A DNA stretch of 64,000 bases from Streptosporangium becharense. Its GTDB lineage: Bacteria; Actinomycetota; Actinomycetes; Streptosporangiales; Streptosporangiaceae. Both the position numbers and the translations under genes were made by a program. The notes beneath the pieces were generated by a model that saw nothing but the letters and a program-made list of their open reading frames with translations, ran no database searches and had not been told where the DNA came from. Shown piece by piece: positions 49,728-58,101 of this stretch (position 1 is the stretch's first letter; every line of letters starts with the position of its first letter). The stretch is from assembly GCF_014204985.1 (NCBI RefSeq), contig NZ_JACHMP010000001.1, forward strand, positions 5,766,001-5,830,000, in the 5' to 3' direction.

Positions 49728-50978
49728 TCAACCCTTCGCGGTCGGGTCGGCGACCTGGCCGATGAACAGCGGCGTCAGCGTCGGGCGGTGGACGATCGCG
49801 AAGGCGAACGGCCGGTCCGCGCGGACCTCGGTCTCGGCCGGGGCGGGGGCCGTCACGGTGAAGGCGAGTCCGGTGACGGCGGCGGCCTCGGTGCCCCATT
49901 CGTCCACGGTCACGGTGGCGCGGTGGACCGCCTGACGCAGCGCGGCCCCCTCCACGATGCCGGGGTAGTCGGTCTGGGTGAGGCCGAGTTCGCCCAGCGA
50001 ACGCGCCAGGTCCAGGCTCGTGGAGAAGTCCCAGCGAGGCAACGCGAGGCGCACCGAGCGCTCCCGCAGCCCGGTGGCCACCTGCGTCATCACCTCAGGG
50101 GCGAGCAGGGCGGCGGGGGAGCCGCCGGGCCGGGGGAGGAGGACCCACATGGCCAGCTCGTCCCCCGCGTAGCGGAGCTCCACCGCCTGCCAGCCCGGTC
50201 CGGCCGCGTAGGGGAAGACGTCTTCCCGGCGCATCAGCTCCGTTCGCACGGTCGTGCCGTCCGCCCGGGTGAAGACGGCGTTCAGCTCCGACGAGCCGGT
50301 GAACGGCGTCTTCCAGTCGGCCTTGAGGTACACGGTGTTGGCGAGGACGAGCCGGGTCTGCGCGTCCAGCCGGTCGAACACCTTCTTGATCCGCCCGGCC
50401 GTCTGACGCTCGGCCCACGCGTCGATCACTTCGGCGGCGTCCCCCGCGAAGTCCACCTGGCGGACGCCCGTCCCGTACTGGGCCGCGAGCGTGCGCAGGA
50501 ACCCGGGTTCGACGCGGAGCCCCTCCTGGGTGAACAGCCCGCCCGCGACGGCGACGACCGGCGGCTCCGGGCCGTCCTGGGCGTCCCGCTCGGCGTCCGG
50601 GTCGGTGGGGGGCGGATCGTCGGTGGTGACGATCCGGCGGGTGAGCGCGTTGAAGGAGGTGTGCGGTCCCTGCGCGGGGAAGCCGAAGATCCGGTCCAGC
50701 TCGGCGGCGGTGCTCTCCGCCGCGCCCGCCCGCGCCATGCCGAAGGCGTAGCCGATGCTCAGCGGCGACAGGACCGTGTTGGCTCCGGGGGCGGCGGTCT
50801 CGGCGAACAGCGCGTGACCGAAGGCGGTCAGCCCGCGCACGGTCTCCGCGACCGGCGGGTCGACCGGGGTGTCGCGTCTCACTCCTTCGGCGACGACCAC
50901 GTTCGAGTCGGTCATCGCGCACGCGGAGAGGGCGGCCAGGGCCAGCAGTGCGGTGAACAATCGGCGCATGACCTTCAT
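49728..50978 (-). CDS. Serpin-family protease inhibitor, predicted lipoprotein
   Basis: The 416-aa protein has a signal sequence with lipobox LSAC (Cys20), so it is probably anchored outside the membrane. The serpin fold is clear: LSPLSIGYAFGMARAGA, LANTVYLKADWKTPF and the C-terminal PFAFAIVHRPTLTPLFIGQV. The hinge of the reactive loop, EWGTEAAAVT, fits inhibitory serpins, so it likely traps serine proteases. A ~20-residue acidic Pro/Asp insert lies near residue 125. Serpins are sporadic in bacteria. The ATG follows GGGTGGGA. Confidence 0.93.
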   Translation of the reverse strand: MKVMRRLFTALLALAALSACAMTDSNVVVAEGVRRDTPVDPPVAETVRGLTAFGHALFAETAAPGANTVLSPLSIGYAFGMARAGAAESTAAELDRIFGFPAQGPHTSFNALTRRIVTTDDPPPTDPDAERDAQDGPEPPVVAVAGGLFTQEGLRVEPGFLRTLAAQYGTGVRQVDFAGDAAEVIDAWAERQTAGRIKKVFDRLDAQTRLVLANTVYLKADWKTPFTGSSELNAVFTRADGTTVRTELMRREDVFPYAAGPGWQAVELRYAGDELAMWVLLPRPGGSPAALLAPEVMTQVATGLRERSVRLALPRWDFSTSLDLARSLGELGLTQTDYPGIVEGAALRQAVHRATVTVDEWGTEAAAVTGLAFTVTAPAPAETEVRADRPFAFAIVHRPTLTPLFIGQVADPTAKG

Positions 50979-51145
50979 ACGTATCCCACCCTGCCCCGGT
51001 TCACCACCCGGCGCCCACGCCGGATGACGCGGGGGCACGGTACGCCGGTTGATGTGATCATGAAATCGGGTGCCCCGGCGGAGTGCGTGACCGGCGAGCG
51101 GCGACCCCGGCCGGGGACAGCCGGGGACAGATGGTGACGCAGTGC

Positions 51146-52012
51146 TCACACGGCCTGCCGGCACTCCTCGGCGGCCTGTTCGAGGACGGCCAGCCGGGCC
51201 GCGGCGTGCTCGCCACGGGGCCACAGGACGGCCAGGGTGGTGATGCCGAGTTCCGCGTAGCGGCCGAGGCAGTCGCGGAACGCCTCGATGGAGGCGAGCG
51301 GGCGCTCGCCCCCGTAGCCGAGGACCGCCAGGCGCGGCAGGGAGCCCGGCTCGCGTCCCCGATCGGCGCAGATCTCGTCCAGCAGGGCGGTCTGGCGCCG
51401 TACTTCGGCGTGCGGGGTGCCGGCGTACGCCCTCGGGTCCTGGCTGACGTCCTGGGTGATCCACAGATCGGCGAAGCGGGCCGCGAGCTCCATGCCGCGC
51501 GCTCCGGTGGCGGCGATCGCGAGCGGCGGCCGGCGGGGCTCGCCGCCGCCGATGGCGACCTGGTGCGCGGAGAAGAACCGGCCGGTGAAGTCGGTGACGG
51601 GGCGGCGCAGCAACAGGTCGGTGAGCTCGACCCACTCGCCGAAGCGCGCCGTGCGCTCGGCCCGGCTGAGCGGCCCGCCGCCGAAGGCGTCCGAGTCGCC
51701 ACCGGGCCCACCGGCGCCGACGCCGAGGACGAAACGCCCTTCCGAGAGGGCGTCGAGGCTGAGGGCGGCCTTGGCGGAGGTGACGGGATGGCGGAAGTTC
51801 GGCGACGTCACCATGGTGCCCACGCCGATGCGCGACGTCACCGCCGCGGCGGCGGCCAGCGTGGTGTGCGCCTCGTGCCACCGCTCGCGGTCGTTCAGCA
51901 GCAGGTGGTCGTAGAGCCATCCGCGGCCCACGCCGATCTTCTCGGCATGTGACCATTCATCCCGGATCATCGGCCACGGGGCATCCGGCCACATAACGGC
52001 GTCAAGTTGCAT
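51146..52012 (-). CDS. LLM class flavin-dependent oxidoreductase
   Basis: The 288-aa protein has a luciferase-like TIM barrel: AEKIGVGRGWLYDHLL, IGVGTMVTSPNFRHPV and FVLGVGAGGPGGDSDAFGG, as in F420- or FMN-dependent monooxygenases. Many actinobacterial members use F420. The ATG at 52012 is chosen over one eleven codons upstream because TATCGT stands 6 nt before it on the minus strand. The substrate is unknown. Confidence 0.9.
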   Translation of the reverse strand: MQLDAVMWPDAPWPMIRDEWSHAEKIGVGRGWLYDHLLLNDRERWHEAHTTLAAAAAVTSRIGVGTMVTSPNFRHPVTSAKAALSLDALSEGRFVLGVGAGGPGGDSDAFGGGPLSRAERTARFGEWVELTDLLLRRPVTDFTGRFFSAHQVAIGGGEPRRPPLAIAATGARGMELAARFADLWITQDVSQDPRAYAGTPHAEVRRQTALLDEICADRGREPGSLPRLAVLGYGGERPLASIEAFRDCLGRYAELGITTLAVLWPRGEHAAARLAVLEQAAEECRQAV

Positions 52013-52061
52013 TCCGTCACGATAGCGGGGAACGACCGATTCCAATCACCCGCGCGCGGCC

Positions 52062-53831
52062 TCAGGACGGGATGGGGATGTGGACGCGCGGCAGGCCCTG
52101 GGGTTCCTTTCCTGGGTAGTCGCCGCCCAGCATGGTGGCGACGGTGTACAGGTGCCACGCCTGGTTGGGCTTCTTCAGGACGGGCTCGGCGAACAGCTTG
52201 CGCACCTCGTCGGGTTTGACGATGGGAGCCAGCAGGTCGAGACGGCCGAGGACGTGGTCGCGTATCAGGCCGGTCAGCTCCTCACCCGGGCTGGTCCGCC
52301 AGTTCCAGCCGCCGCCGGTCTTCGGCGCGGTCAGCACCCTCGGCCTGCGCTGCCACGGGTAGTACCGCCTGCCGACGGTGAACCGCCAGGGCTTGCCCTC
52401 CACCGGGATGTTCCGCAGCGACGGTGCCAGGACGCCGAGGAGCTCGTAGATGACCTCTTCCGACAGTCGCCAGGTCTGGTTGAGCCCGAGCGCGGCGCGG
52501 ACCACCCGGTTGTCCAGGAAGGGCCAGATCTGGTCGCCCCGGCGCAGCGAGCCGGCCCGCGCTCCGGCGTGCCAGCGGCCGACCTTGTAGGCGATGTACA
52601 TGTGGTCCAGCGCTTCCAGCGGCGCCCGCTCCAGCCAGGGCCCGGCCAGCTCCCGGGCGTGTTCGTTGGCCGCGTCGCTGAACAACGCCGGATCCCGTAG
52701 GAAGGTGACCTCGACCCGGCGGCGCAGCGCCTTGTCGCTCAGGTCGCTCTGGAGCAGCAGCAGGCCGCCGGCGCGGAGGATCTCGCCGCTCTGCCCCGAC
52801 ATGGTGGGCTTGGCGCTGTAGGGCAGGTAACCGACGATCGACTCGTACGCCGAGGTCATGCCCTCACAGGCGTGCAGTGTCTCGTACGCCCGCACCAGCG
52901 GGTGGTCGACGACGATCGCGTCCTTCCGCTCGGCGCGGACGGGCGGGATGACGGTGTGCTCGATGCCCAGCGCGCCGGCGATCCGCCTGGCGATGATCAC
53001 ATCGGGGTGGGTGTCCAGGCCGTTGGTGGTCGCCCGGAACGGGACACCCGCCGCGTGCAGCACCGCGGCGATCAGACGGCTGTCCCTGCCACCGGTCAGG
53101 GCCAGGTTCACCGGCTCGCCGGCCGCGCGCAGCGGCGCCACGGTGCCCAGCAGCGACCTGGCCAGGTCGCGGACGAGGTCCTTCTTCCGCTTGCGCGTCT
53201 CGGGCGCGGGGCCGGCGGTGGGGAGCGGGTTCACGGTGATCGAGCACCTGCCGTCGCGGACCGTTATGGTCGAGGACGGCGGCAGCGCGGTCACCCCGCG
53301 GAAGGGGGTCTCGTCGGACAGGAAGTATCCCTGACGGACCATCGACTGCAACGCGAGCACGTCCCACTCGACCCGCTCGCCGTGGGCGGCCAGGTGGACG
53401 AGCAGGGCCCTGCTGCCGATGACGTGCACGTCGGGTGTCTCGGCGTAGTAGACCGGGCAGACCCGGTGGATCGCGGTGGCGGCGGCCAGTTCGTCGCCGG
53501 TCGCCCGGAACGCGGAGAAGCATCCCGCGACGGCCTCGGTGCCCAGCACGGGTATGCCCGCGAGCCGGTCCACCTCGCCGGGCACGGCCAGGTAGCCGTT
53601 GACCCCGGTGACCCGGTCGTGCCCGGTCACCAGCAGTGACGGCCGCCGCGAGTCGTCCGGCTCGTTGGTCCAGGCGAACATGGAGACGCCGGGGCGGTGC
53701 CATTCACGGGATCTGATGGTGTCGGGCGGGACGGGAAAAGCGGCGTCGATCGCATCCCTGACGACGTGGAGCATCGTCTCCGGGATTCCGGCTCTCCGGT
53801 CCTTGGCGGCCAGACCGAGATAAACGCGCAT
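52062..53831 (-). CDS. Asparagine synthase-like ATP-dependent amidoligase
   Basis: The 589-aa protein has a PP-loop ATPase domain from ~215 on with ALTGGRDSRLIAA (ATP loop 246-252), where most relatives have SGGxDS. The N-terminal ~200 residues resemble the glutaminase half, but the protein starts MRVYLGL, without the Cys2 nucleophile, so it cannot use glutamine in the classical way. Similar proteins close lasso peptides or form other amides. No lasso precursor or leader peptidase gene is visible here. TATGAT lies 8 nt before the ATG. Confidence 0.85.
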   Translation of the reverse strand: MRVYLGLAAKDRRAGIPETMLHVVRDAIDAAFPVPPDTIRSREWHRPGVSMFAWTNEPDDSRRPSLLVTGHDRVTGVNGYLAVPGEVDRLAGIPVLGTEAVAGCFSAFRATGDELAAATAIHRVCPVYYAETPDVHVIGSRALLVHLAAHGERVEWDVLALQSMVRQGYFLSDETPFRGVTALPPSSTITVRDGRCSITVNPLPTAGPAPETRKRKKDLVRDLARSLLGTVAPLRAAGEPVNLALTGGRDSRLIAAVLHAAGVPFRATTNGLDTHPDVIIARRIAGALGIEHTVIPPVRAERKDAIVVDHPLVRAYETLHACEGMTSAYESIVGYLPYSAKPTMSGQSGEILRAGGLLLLQSDLSDKALRRRVEVTFLRDPALFSDAANEHARELAGPWLERAPLEALDHMYIAYKVGRWHAGARAGSLRRGDQIWPFLDNRVVRAALGLNQTWRLSEEVIYELLGVLAPSLRNIPVEGKPWRFTVGRRYYPWQRRPRVLTAPKTGGGWNWRTSPGEELTGLIRDHVLGRLDLLAPIVKPDEVRKLFAEPVLKKPNQAWHLYTVATMLGGDYPGKEPQGLPRVHIPIPS

Positions 53832-53839
53832 GGTAGGGG

Positions 53840-53845
53840 ATCATA
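53840..53845 (-). promoter_or_regulatory. -10 box TATGAT, leaderless promoter
   Basis: On the minus strand TATGAT is followed by CCCCTACC and ATG (53831). Upstream lies a run of seven A on the minus strand (T on plus, 53852-53858), an AT-rich element. Confidence 0.45.
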
Positions 53846-54040
53846 TGTCGTGTTTTTTTGAGATATGTGGAAATGACTCGACAGTTGGGCGTAGAGCTCC
53901 GTCGGATCTCCGTCGGGTCCCGGGCGAGTCCCCGTCGGATCCCGGGCCGGTCGCCTCGGCGGGCGGGCCCGCCCGCCGAGGCCGACGGCGACGCGCCGAG
54001 ACGGCCGGCCGCGTGCCGCGGGCGCCGCCCACCGCGACGG

Positions 54041-54069
54041 TTACAGGGTGCGGCGCGATGTCCTATACA
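54041..54069 (+). promoter_or_regulatory. Promoter of tRNA-Ala copy 3
   Basis: TTACAG (54041-54046), a 17-nt spacer and TATACA (54064-54069; TACACT overlaps it) form a plausible promoter 54 nt before the tRNA. It is the clearest promoter among the three copies. Confidence 0.45.
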
Positions 54070-54123
54070 CTGGCGAGGTGCCGCCGGGCGGAGATCCATT
54101 CGCAGGGCGTCATGTGACACCCA

Positions 54124-54196
54124 GGGGCTATGGCGCAGCTGGTAGCGCGCCTCCATGGCATGGAGGAGGTCTGGGGTTCGAATCCCCATAGCTCCA
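54124..54196 (+). tRNA. tRNA-Ala (GGC), copy 3
   Basis: Identical over 73 nt to the copies at 30492 and 43724: anticodon GGC, G3-U70, no encoded CCA. Behind it lies a different hairpin and then a fragment of a large serine recombinase on the opposite strand. The tRNA 3' end is therefore a candidate attachment site. Confidence 0.98.
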
Positions 54197-54204
54197 CCCC
54201 ACGC

Positions 54205-54256
54205 ACAAGGCTCGAACCCTTGCCAACAGAACCGTTGGCTGGGGTTCGGGCCTTGT
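54205..54256. terminator. Long hairpin between tRNA-Ala copy 3 and recombinase remnant
   Basis: ACAAGGCTCGAACCC (54205-54219) and its near-complement GGGTTCGGGCCTTGT (54242-54256), with inner arms GCCAAC/GTTGGC, form a stem of about 20 pairs with a few mismatches. There is no U-tract. It may terminate both the tRNA and the convergent remnant. Confidence 0.55.
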
Positions 54257-54640
54257 CGCTATTCTGTGCCCAGTTCAGCGCGTTGGCGTTGACGTCGGGG
54301 TCGAGCAGCATCTCGAAGGGCCGGTTGTTCTCGACGCGCAGTTCGTCGTCTTCGTCGATGTACACCTTGGTGAAGAAGGCTTGGTTGCACAGTCGCCGGT
54401 TCGCGTCGTCGCAGCGCTGGTAGATGCCGGCGCAGTCGGTGAGCGGGTTCAGCGCGTCGCGCTGGGCGGGACTGATCTGCACGCGGGTGTGGTAGTCCTC
54501 GATCAGCTTCTCGACGTCCTCGATCAGGATGGCCCCGCGGGGGCAGTCGGTGCGCTTGGAGTGCCGCCCGGAGCACACGAAGTAGCAGTATGGGGTGCCC
54601 AAGACTTTCCGGACAGGCGGCGTATGGCACGGGTGCGGGA
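54215..54640 (-). pseudogene. C-terminal fragment of a large serine recombinase
   Basis: The minus-strand frame reads GTPYCYFVCSGRHSKRTDCPRG, then EDVEKLIEDYHTRVQISPAQ and RRLCNQAFFTKVYIDEDDELR. This is the zinc-ribbon and coiled-coil end of resolvase/invertase-type integrases of actinomycete elements. The catalytic N-terminal domain with its serine is missing, and no stop codon is present before the tRNA region. It is a relic of an integrative element next to a tRNA gene. Confidence 0.7.
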
Positions 54641-54650
54641 CAGCGCCGCC

Positions 54651-54743
54651 TCATGCTCCGGCGGGCTGGTTCTTGGGCGGCGTCTTGATGAACAGCGACA
54701 GCACGGCGGCGATGACGGTGGCGACGGCGAACACGGTGTCGTG
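54651..54743 (-). pseudogene. C-terminal tail of an MFS transporter
   Basis: The minus-strand frame before the TGA at 54651-54653 reads DTVFAVATVIAAVLSLF and IKTPPKNQPAGA: the last membrane helix and cytoplasmic tail typical of MFS exporters. Nothing upstream continues the gene. It is a fragment of about 30 codons. Confidence 0.55.
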
Positions 54744-54905
54744 AGTCCGTCGTCGGCCTGAGTGACTCAGTCAGGTTGGAGGCTCACTAGCCACTCCACC
54801 AGCGATCGGGCCGCCCGCCGTTTCGATAGAGCGCCTGCTCCGCCCGTTGCGCGTCCTACCACTTGGCTGAAAGTGATGCACAAGACGGCTCGTAGGTATA
54901 TGTCG

Positions 54906-55661
54906 TCATGCGTCACGTGTCTTGAGGGTGAGGTGGGCGGCGAGTGCCGTCCAAAGTGTGAAGACCGCCATGACCGCGAGTCCGACCAGGGGCGGGAACA
55001 GGCCGGTGCCTGTGATCGTGTACGAGGTCTGTCCGGCGGTGGTGGGCCAGTAGGTGCCTGCGATGTCACCGAGGATGCCGGGCATTCCTGGCGCGAGGGC
55101 GGGGACGAGCAGTGCGACGGTGACGATGATCGCGAGCGCGCCGGAGGCGCTGCGGGTGATGGTGCCGAACGCGAGGCCGAGGATGGCTGTGAGTACGAGG
55201 TAGGCGACCGCGCAGAAGATCGCTCGGATGGTGCCGGCGTCGGCGAGGCTCGCGGTCGGTAGTCCGGCTGCGGCGAGCGCTGCCTGGCTTGCGCCGAAGC
55301 TGCACGCCACGGTGACGACGGCCGTGGCGAGGGCGACGAGCGCGGCGACGGCCAGCTTGGTCGCCAGGAGGGCTCCGCGCTTGGGGGCGATGGTAAGGCT
55401 GGTGATGATCTGTCCGGTGGCGTACTCGCTGGTGATGGCCTGTGCGCCGAGGGTGGCGATGAGGATCTGGCCGACGAGGATGCCCTTGAAGCTGTTGCCA
55501 GTGGGGTCGAAGTCGGCGGGAAGTTCGGCCTGCCAATCGGCCATGAGGCCGCTGATACCGAGGAGGCTGACCATTACGGTGACCACGACAGTGGCTGCCG
55601 CGATGATCCACGTGCTGCGGACGCTGCGGGTCTTGATCCATTCTGAGGCGAGGAGGTTCAT
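54906..55661 (-). CDS. ABC-2 type transporter permease
   Basis: The 251-aa protein has six hydrophobic segments. The N-terminal MNLLASEWIKTRSVRSTW is the amphipathic start of ABC-2 permeases of the bacitracin/lantibiotic export type. It forms a transporter with the ATPase encoded 1 nt upstream. The substrate is unknown, perhaps a peptide antibiotic or lipid. Expression is probably controlled by the divergent TetR gene. Confidence 0.88.
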   Translation of the reverse strand: MNLLASEWIKTRSVRSTWIIAAATVVVTVMVSLLGISGLMADWQAELPADFDPTGNSFKGILVGQILIATLGAQAITSEYATGQIITSLTIAPKRGALLATKLAVAALVALATAVVTVACSFGASQAALAAAGLPTASLADAGTIRAIFCAVAYLVLTAILGLAFGTITRSASGALAIIVTVALLVPALAPGMPGILGDIAGTYWPTTAGQTSYTITGTGLFPPLVGLAVMAVFTLWTALAAHLTLKTRDA

Positions 55662-55662
55662 G

Positions 55663-56586
55663 TCAGGCGGCCTTGTGGTCGGTGGCGGTCATGGTCAGGA
55701 AGGCGTCTTCGAGGGAGTCTCGAACGAGCGTGAGCTCGGACAGCTCGATCGCGGAGGCGGCGGCGATGTGGCCGACGCGATCGGTTGTCGCGTCGGGGAC
55801 GGTGAGCACGTCAGCGCTTTCTGCGTCCGAGGTGGTTGCGAACCCGGCGTGGGAGAGCGCGTCGAGCAGTCCTTCCCGGTCAGGCGTGCGGACGCGGACG
55901 TGCTCGCTCGTATGGGCGGTGATGAACGCCTTTAAGGGCTGGTCGGCCAAGAGCTTTCCGTGGTGGATCACGATGAGGTGGTCCGCGGTCAGCTCCATCT
56001 CGCCCATCAGGTGGCTGGAGAACAGCACGGTGCGACCTTCTGCTGCCAGGTCGCGCATGAGGGAGCGCGCCCACCGGATGCCCTCGGGGTCGAGGCCGTT
56101 GAGTGGTTCGTCGAAGATGACGATGCCGGGATCGCCGATCAGCGCCGTGGCGATGCCGAGCCGCTGCTTCATCCCCAGGGAGAAATCGCCCGCCGGACGG
56201 CCCCCGTCCTCGGCCAGGCCGACGAGGTCCAGGGTCTCGGCGACCCGGCTTCGCGGCACGCCCCCGGCGCGAGCGACTGCCGCGAGATGATCAGCCGCCG
56301 TGCGACGCGGGTGCACGGCGCGCGCGTCGAGCATCGCACCGATCACGCGCATGGGGTGGGGCAGCTCTGCCAGCCGGTGTCCGTCGACGCTCGCCGCGCC
56401 ACTGGTCGGCTTGTCCAGGCCGAGGAACATCCGCAGGGTCGTGGACTTCCCGGCACCGTTCGGGCCGAGGAAACCGGTCACGACGCCTGACCTGACCTGG
56501 AACGAGAGGTCGTCGACCGCAGTGATGTCCCCGTAGCGCTTGACGAGCGCGTGGGCTTGGAGCGAAGCCGGAGTGGAGGTCTGCAT
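55663..56586 (-). CDS. ABC transporter ATPase
   Basis: The 307-aa protein has Walker A GPNGAGKST (about residues 41-49), signature FSLGMKQRLGIA and Walker B IVIFDEPLNGLDPEG, followed by the switch His in SSHLMGE. The C-terminal ~80 residues are the usual accessory domain of BcrA-like ATPases. Together with the permease it exports an unknown compound. The ATG lies 9 bp from the twin operators of the divergent regulator, so repression would block transcription directly. Confidence 0.93.
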   Translation of the reverse strand: MQTSTPASLQAHALVKRYGDITAVDDLSFQVRSGVVTGFLGPNGAGKSTTLRMFLGLDKPTSGAASVDGHRLAELPHPMRVIGAMLDARAVHPRRTAADHLAAVARAGGVPRSRVAETLDLVGLAEDGGRPAGDFSLGMKQRLGIATALIGDPGIVIFDEPLNGLDPEGIRWARSLMRDLAAEGRTVLFSSHLMGEMELTADHLIVIHHGKLLADQPLKAFITAHTSEHVRVRTPDREGLLDALSHAGFATTSDAESADVLTVPDATTDRVGHIAAASAIELSELTLVRDSLEDAFLTMTATDHKAA

Positions 56587-56595
56587 GTGACTACA

Positions 56596-56633
56596 CTACA
56601 CCGTACCGTGTAGATCTACACTGTTCGGTGTAG
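56596..56633. promoter_or_regulatory. Twin operators CTACAC-N6-GTGTAG
   Basis: Two inverted repeats CTACAC-N6-GTGTAG lie at 56596-56613 and 56616-56633. They are 20 bp apart centre to centre, so they face the same side of the helix. They fill the space between the divergent ABC and TetR genes. A further half-site CTACAC starts at 56591. Confidence 0.85.
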
Positions 56634-56665
56634 GATCAGTGCGCGAGTCTCAGGAAGGCGCGTCA

Positions 56666-57325
56666 ATGACCGAAGCAACGCAGAAGCCCGTGCGGCAAGG
56701 ACAGGCGCACAAGCGCGCCGCTATCCTGGCCGCCGCGCGCGAACTATTCGTGCAGGCCGGCGTGGAGCGCACCAGCATGGATGCCGTCGCAGCGCGGGCG
56801 GAAGTATCAAAGCGGACTGTCTACGACTACTACGGCGACAAACGACGACTTCTGCTCGGCGTCATCGAGGATGCCGGCGAAGCGGCACTGGGTACGCTTC
56901 GCCGGCTCGTCGAGCAGCATCTGTCCGATGCGGTTGCTGTCATCGACGCCGCCGAACTGGAACGAGTCATGACCGACTTCGCGGCCGATCTTGGAAGCTC
57001 CCTGCTCGTGTCGTCCGACTACGCGGCCGCGGTCAAGCTGATCGCCGAGAACGAGCCGCTACTACCCGAACTCGAAGACCATCCCCTGGATGAGGCCCAC
57101 ACACAGGCGCTGGCAGAACGCTTCGAACACCTCGCCAGCATTGGCCTGCTCGACGTCGACGATCCCAGGCTTGCTGCCGACCACTTCCACGCCCTTACCA
57201 CGCTCCGGGTCCTCAACGAGCCGCTCCGCCGGCGCGCGGAGGCCGAGCACGTTCGGCGAATAATGACCGACGGCGCACATGCGTTCATGCGTGCCTACGC
57301 ATCCCGAAGCAACAGCCGCGAATGA
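56666..57325 (+). CDS. TetR/AcrR family regulator
   Basis: The 219-aa protein has a HTH at residues ~15-60 (KRAAILAAARELFVQAGVERTSMDAVAARAEVSKRTVYDYYGDKRRLL in parts), and its C-terminal ligand domain is of the AefR type. The ATG at 56666 follows GGAAGGCG; a GTG nine codons upstream lacks a ribosome site. It most likely represses itself and the divergent ABC transporter through the twin operators. The stop overlaps the start of the next gene (ATGA). Confidence 0.92.
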   Translation: MTEATQKPVRQGQAHKRAAILAAARELFVQAGVERTSMDAVAARAEVSKRTVYDYYGDKRRLLLGVIEDAGEAALGTLRRLVEQHLSDAVAVIDAAELERVMTDFAADLGSSLLVSSDYAAAVKLIAENEPLLPELEDHPLDEAHTQALAERFEHLASIGLLDVDDPRLAADHFHALTTLRVLNEPLRRRAEAEHVRRIMTDGAHAFMRAYASRSNSRE

Positions 57326-57846
57326 CCGCTCCTCGCCCTGACGCGGACAGCGAAGCTGCGACGCGGACGCACCGAGCATCGGCGCCGAAGGAGCGCATCT
57401 ACGTCGCATTCACGGCCCTCGCCGTCATCATCGCACTCCGCGCTCACGACCAGCATCCGGCGGCAAGCCTCGCACTCGGCACCCTCGCCATCACCGTCGT
57501 AGCGACCATATGCGCGGCCTACGTCGCTGACCTCCTCAGCCACATGGTCATTCACGCCCGCCTCCCCGCGGCCGGCGAACACCGGCACATGATCACCGGC
57601 ACCTTCGGTGCGGGCGCTGTCGCCGTCCCGCCTCTGGTCTGCCTCACGCTCGCTCGTGTCGGCCTCTACGACACGGCGACCGGTCTGTTCGCCGCCATGC
57701 TGGTCACAATCGCCACTCTCGCTGCGGTCGGACTCCTCGCTGTCCGTAGGCTCTCCGTTCCTCGTGTCCAGCGGATCGCGATCCTCGCCGCAGAGAGCGC
57801 CCTCGCATTGGCGGTTGTCGCCCTCGAACTGTTGTCGCATCGGTAG
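57322..57846 (+). CDS. Membrane protein coupled to the TetR gene
   Basis: The 174-aa protein has about five hydrophobic segments (roughly residues 28-42, 48-72, 92-112, 117-140 and 148-170) and a hydrophilic N-terminus. The ATG overlaps the tetR stop (ATGA), so it is co-translated. It may belong to the resistance module of the ABC transporter. No named family was recognised. The sequence behind its stop is a transposase relic. Confidence 0.7.
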   Translation: MTAPRPDADSEAATRTHRASAPKERIYVAFTALAVIIALRAHDQHPAASLALGTLAITVVATICAAYVADLLSHMVIHARLPAAGEHRHMITGTFGAGAVAVPPLVCLTLARVGLYDTATGLFAAMLVTIATLAAVGLLAVRRLSVPRVQRIAILAAESALALAVVALELLSHR

Positions 57847-58098
57847 ACCAAGGACGGCACCTTCACCGCGATGCTGCGGGCGGCCCAGGCCCGGGCCGAT
57901 GCCGCCGGTGACATCGACTGGCCGGTCGCGGTGGACTCCACCGTCGTGCGCGCTCACCAGCACGCTGCGGGCGCGCGGAGAAAGGGGCCGCGGCTCCGGT
58001 GCTCGGACGCTTCCGGGGCGGGCCGACCTCGAAGATCCACCTGGCCTGCGACGGCCGGGGCCGGCCCCTGGCCCTGGTGGTGACCGCGGGCAACGTCA
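57847..58098 (+). pseudogene. IS5-type transposase remnant
   Basis: One frame reads TKDGTFTAMLRAAQARADAA and VAVDSTVVRAHQHAAGARRKG, the first DDE block of IS5-family transposases. After a frameshift near 57985 a second frame continues with FRGGPTSKIHLACDGRGRPL and ALVVTAGN. Both ends are missing. It directly abuts an epoxide hydrolase fragment at about 58100. Confidence 0.8.
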
Positions 58099-58101
58099 AC
58101 C

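Noticed and set aside
52062-53831. Lasso peptide biosynthesis cluster
   Set aside because: Only a cyclase-like protein is present. I found no precursor ORF, B protein or leader peptidase on either strand within the neighbouring genes.
56596-56633. CRISPR-like repeats in front of tetR
   Set aside because: Only two 18-bp palindromes with no spacers. Position and symmetry fit operators of the divergent regulator.
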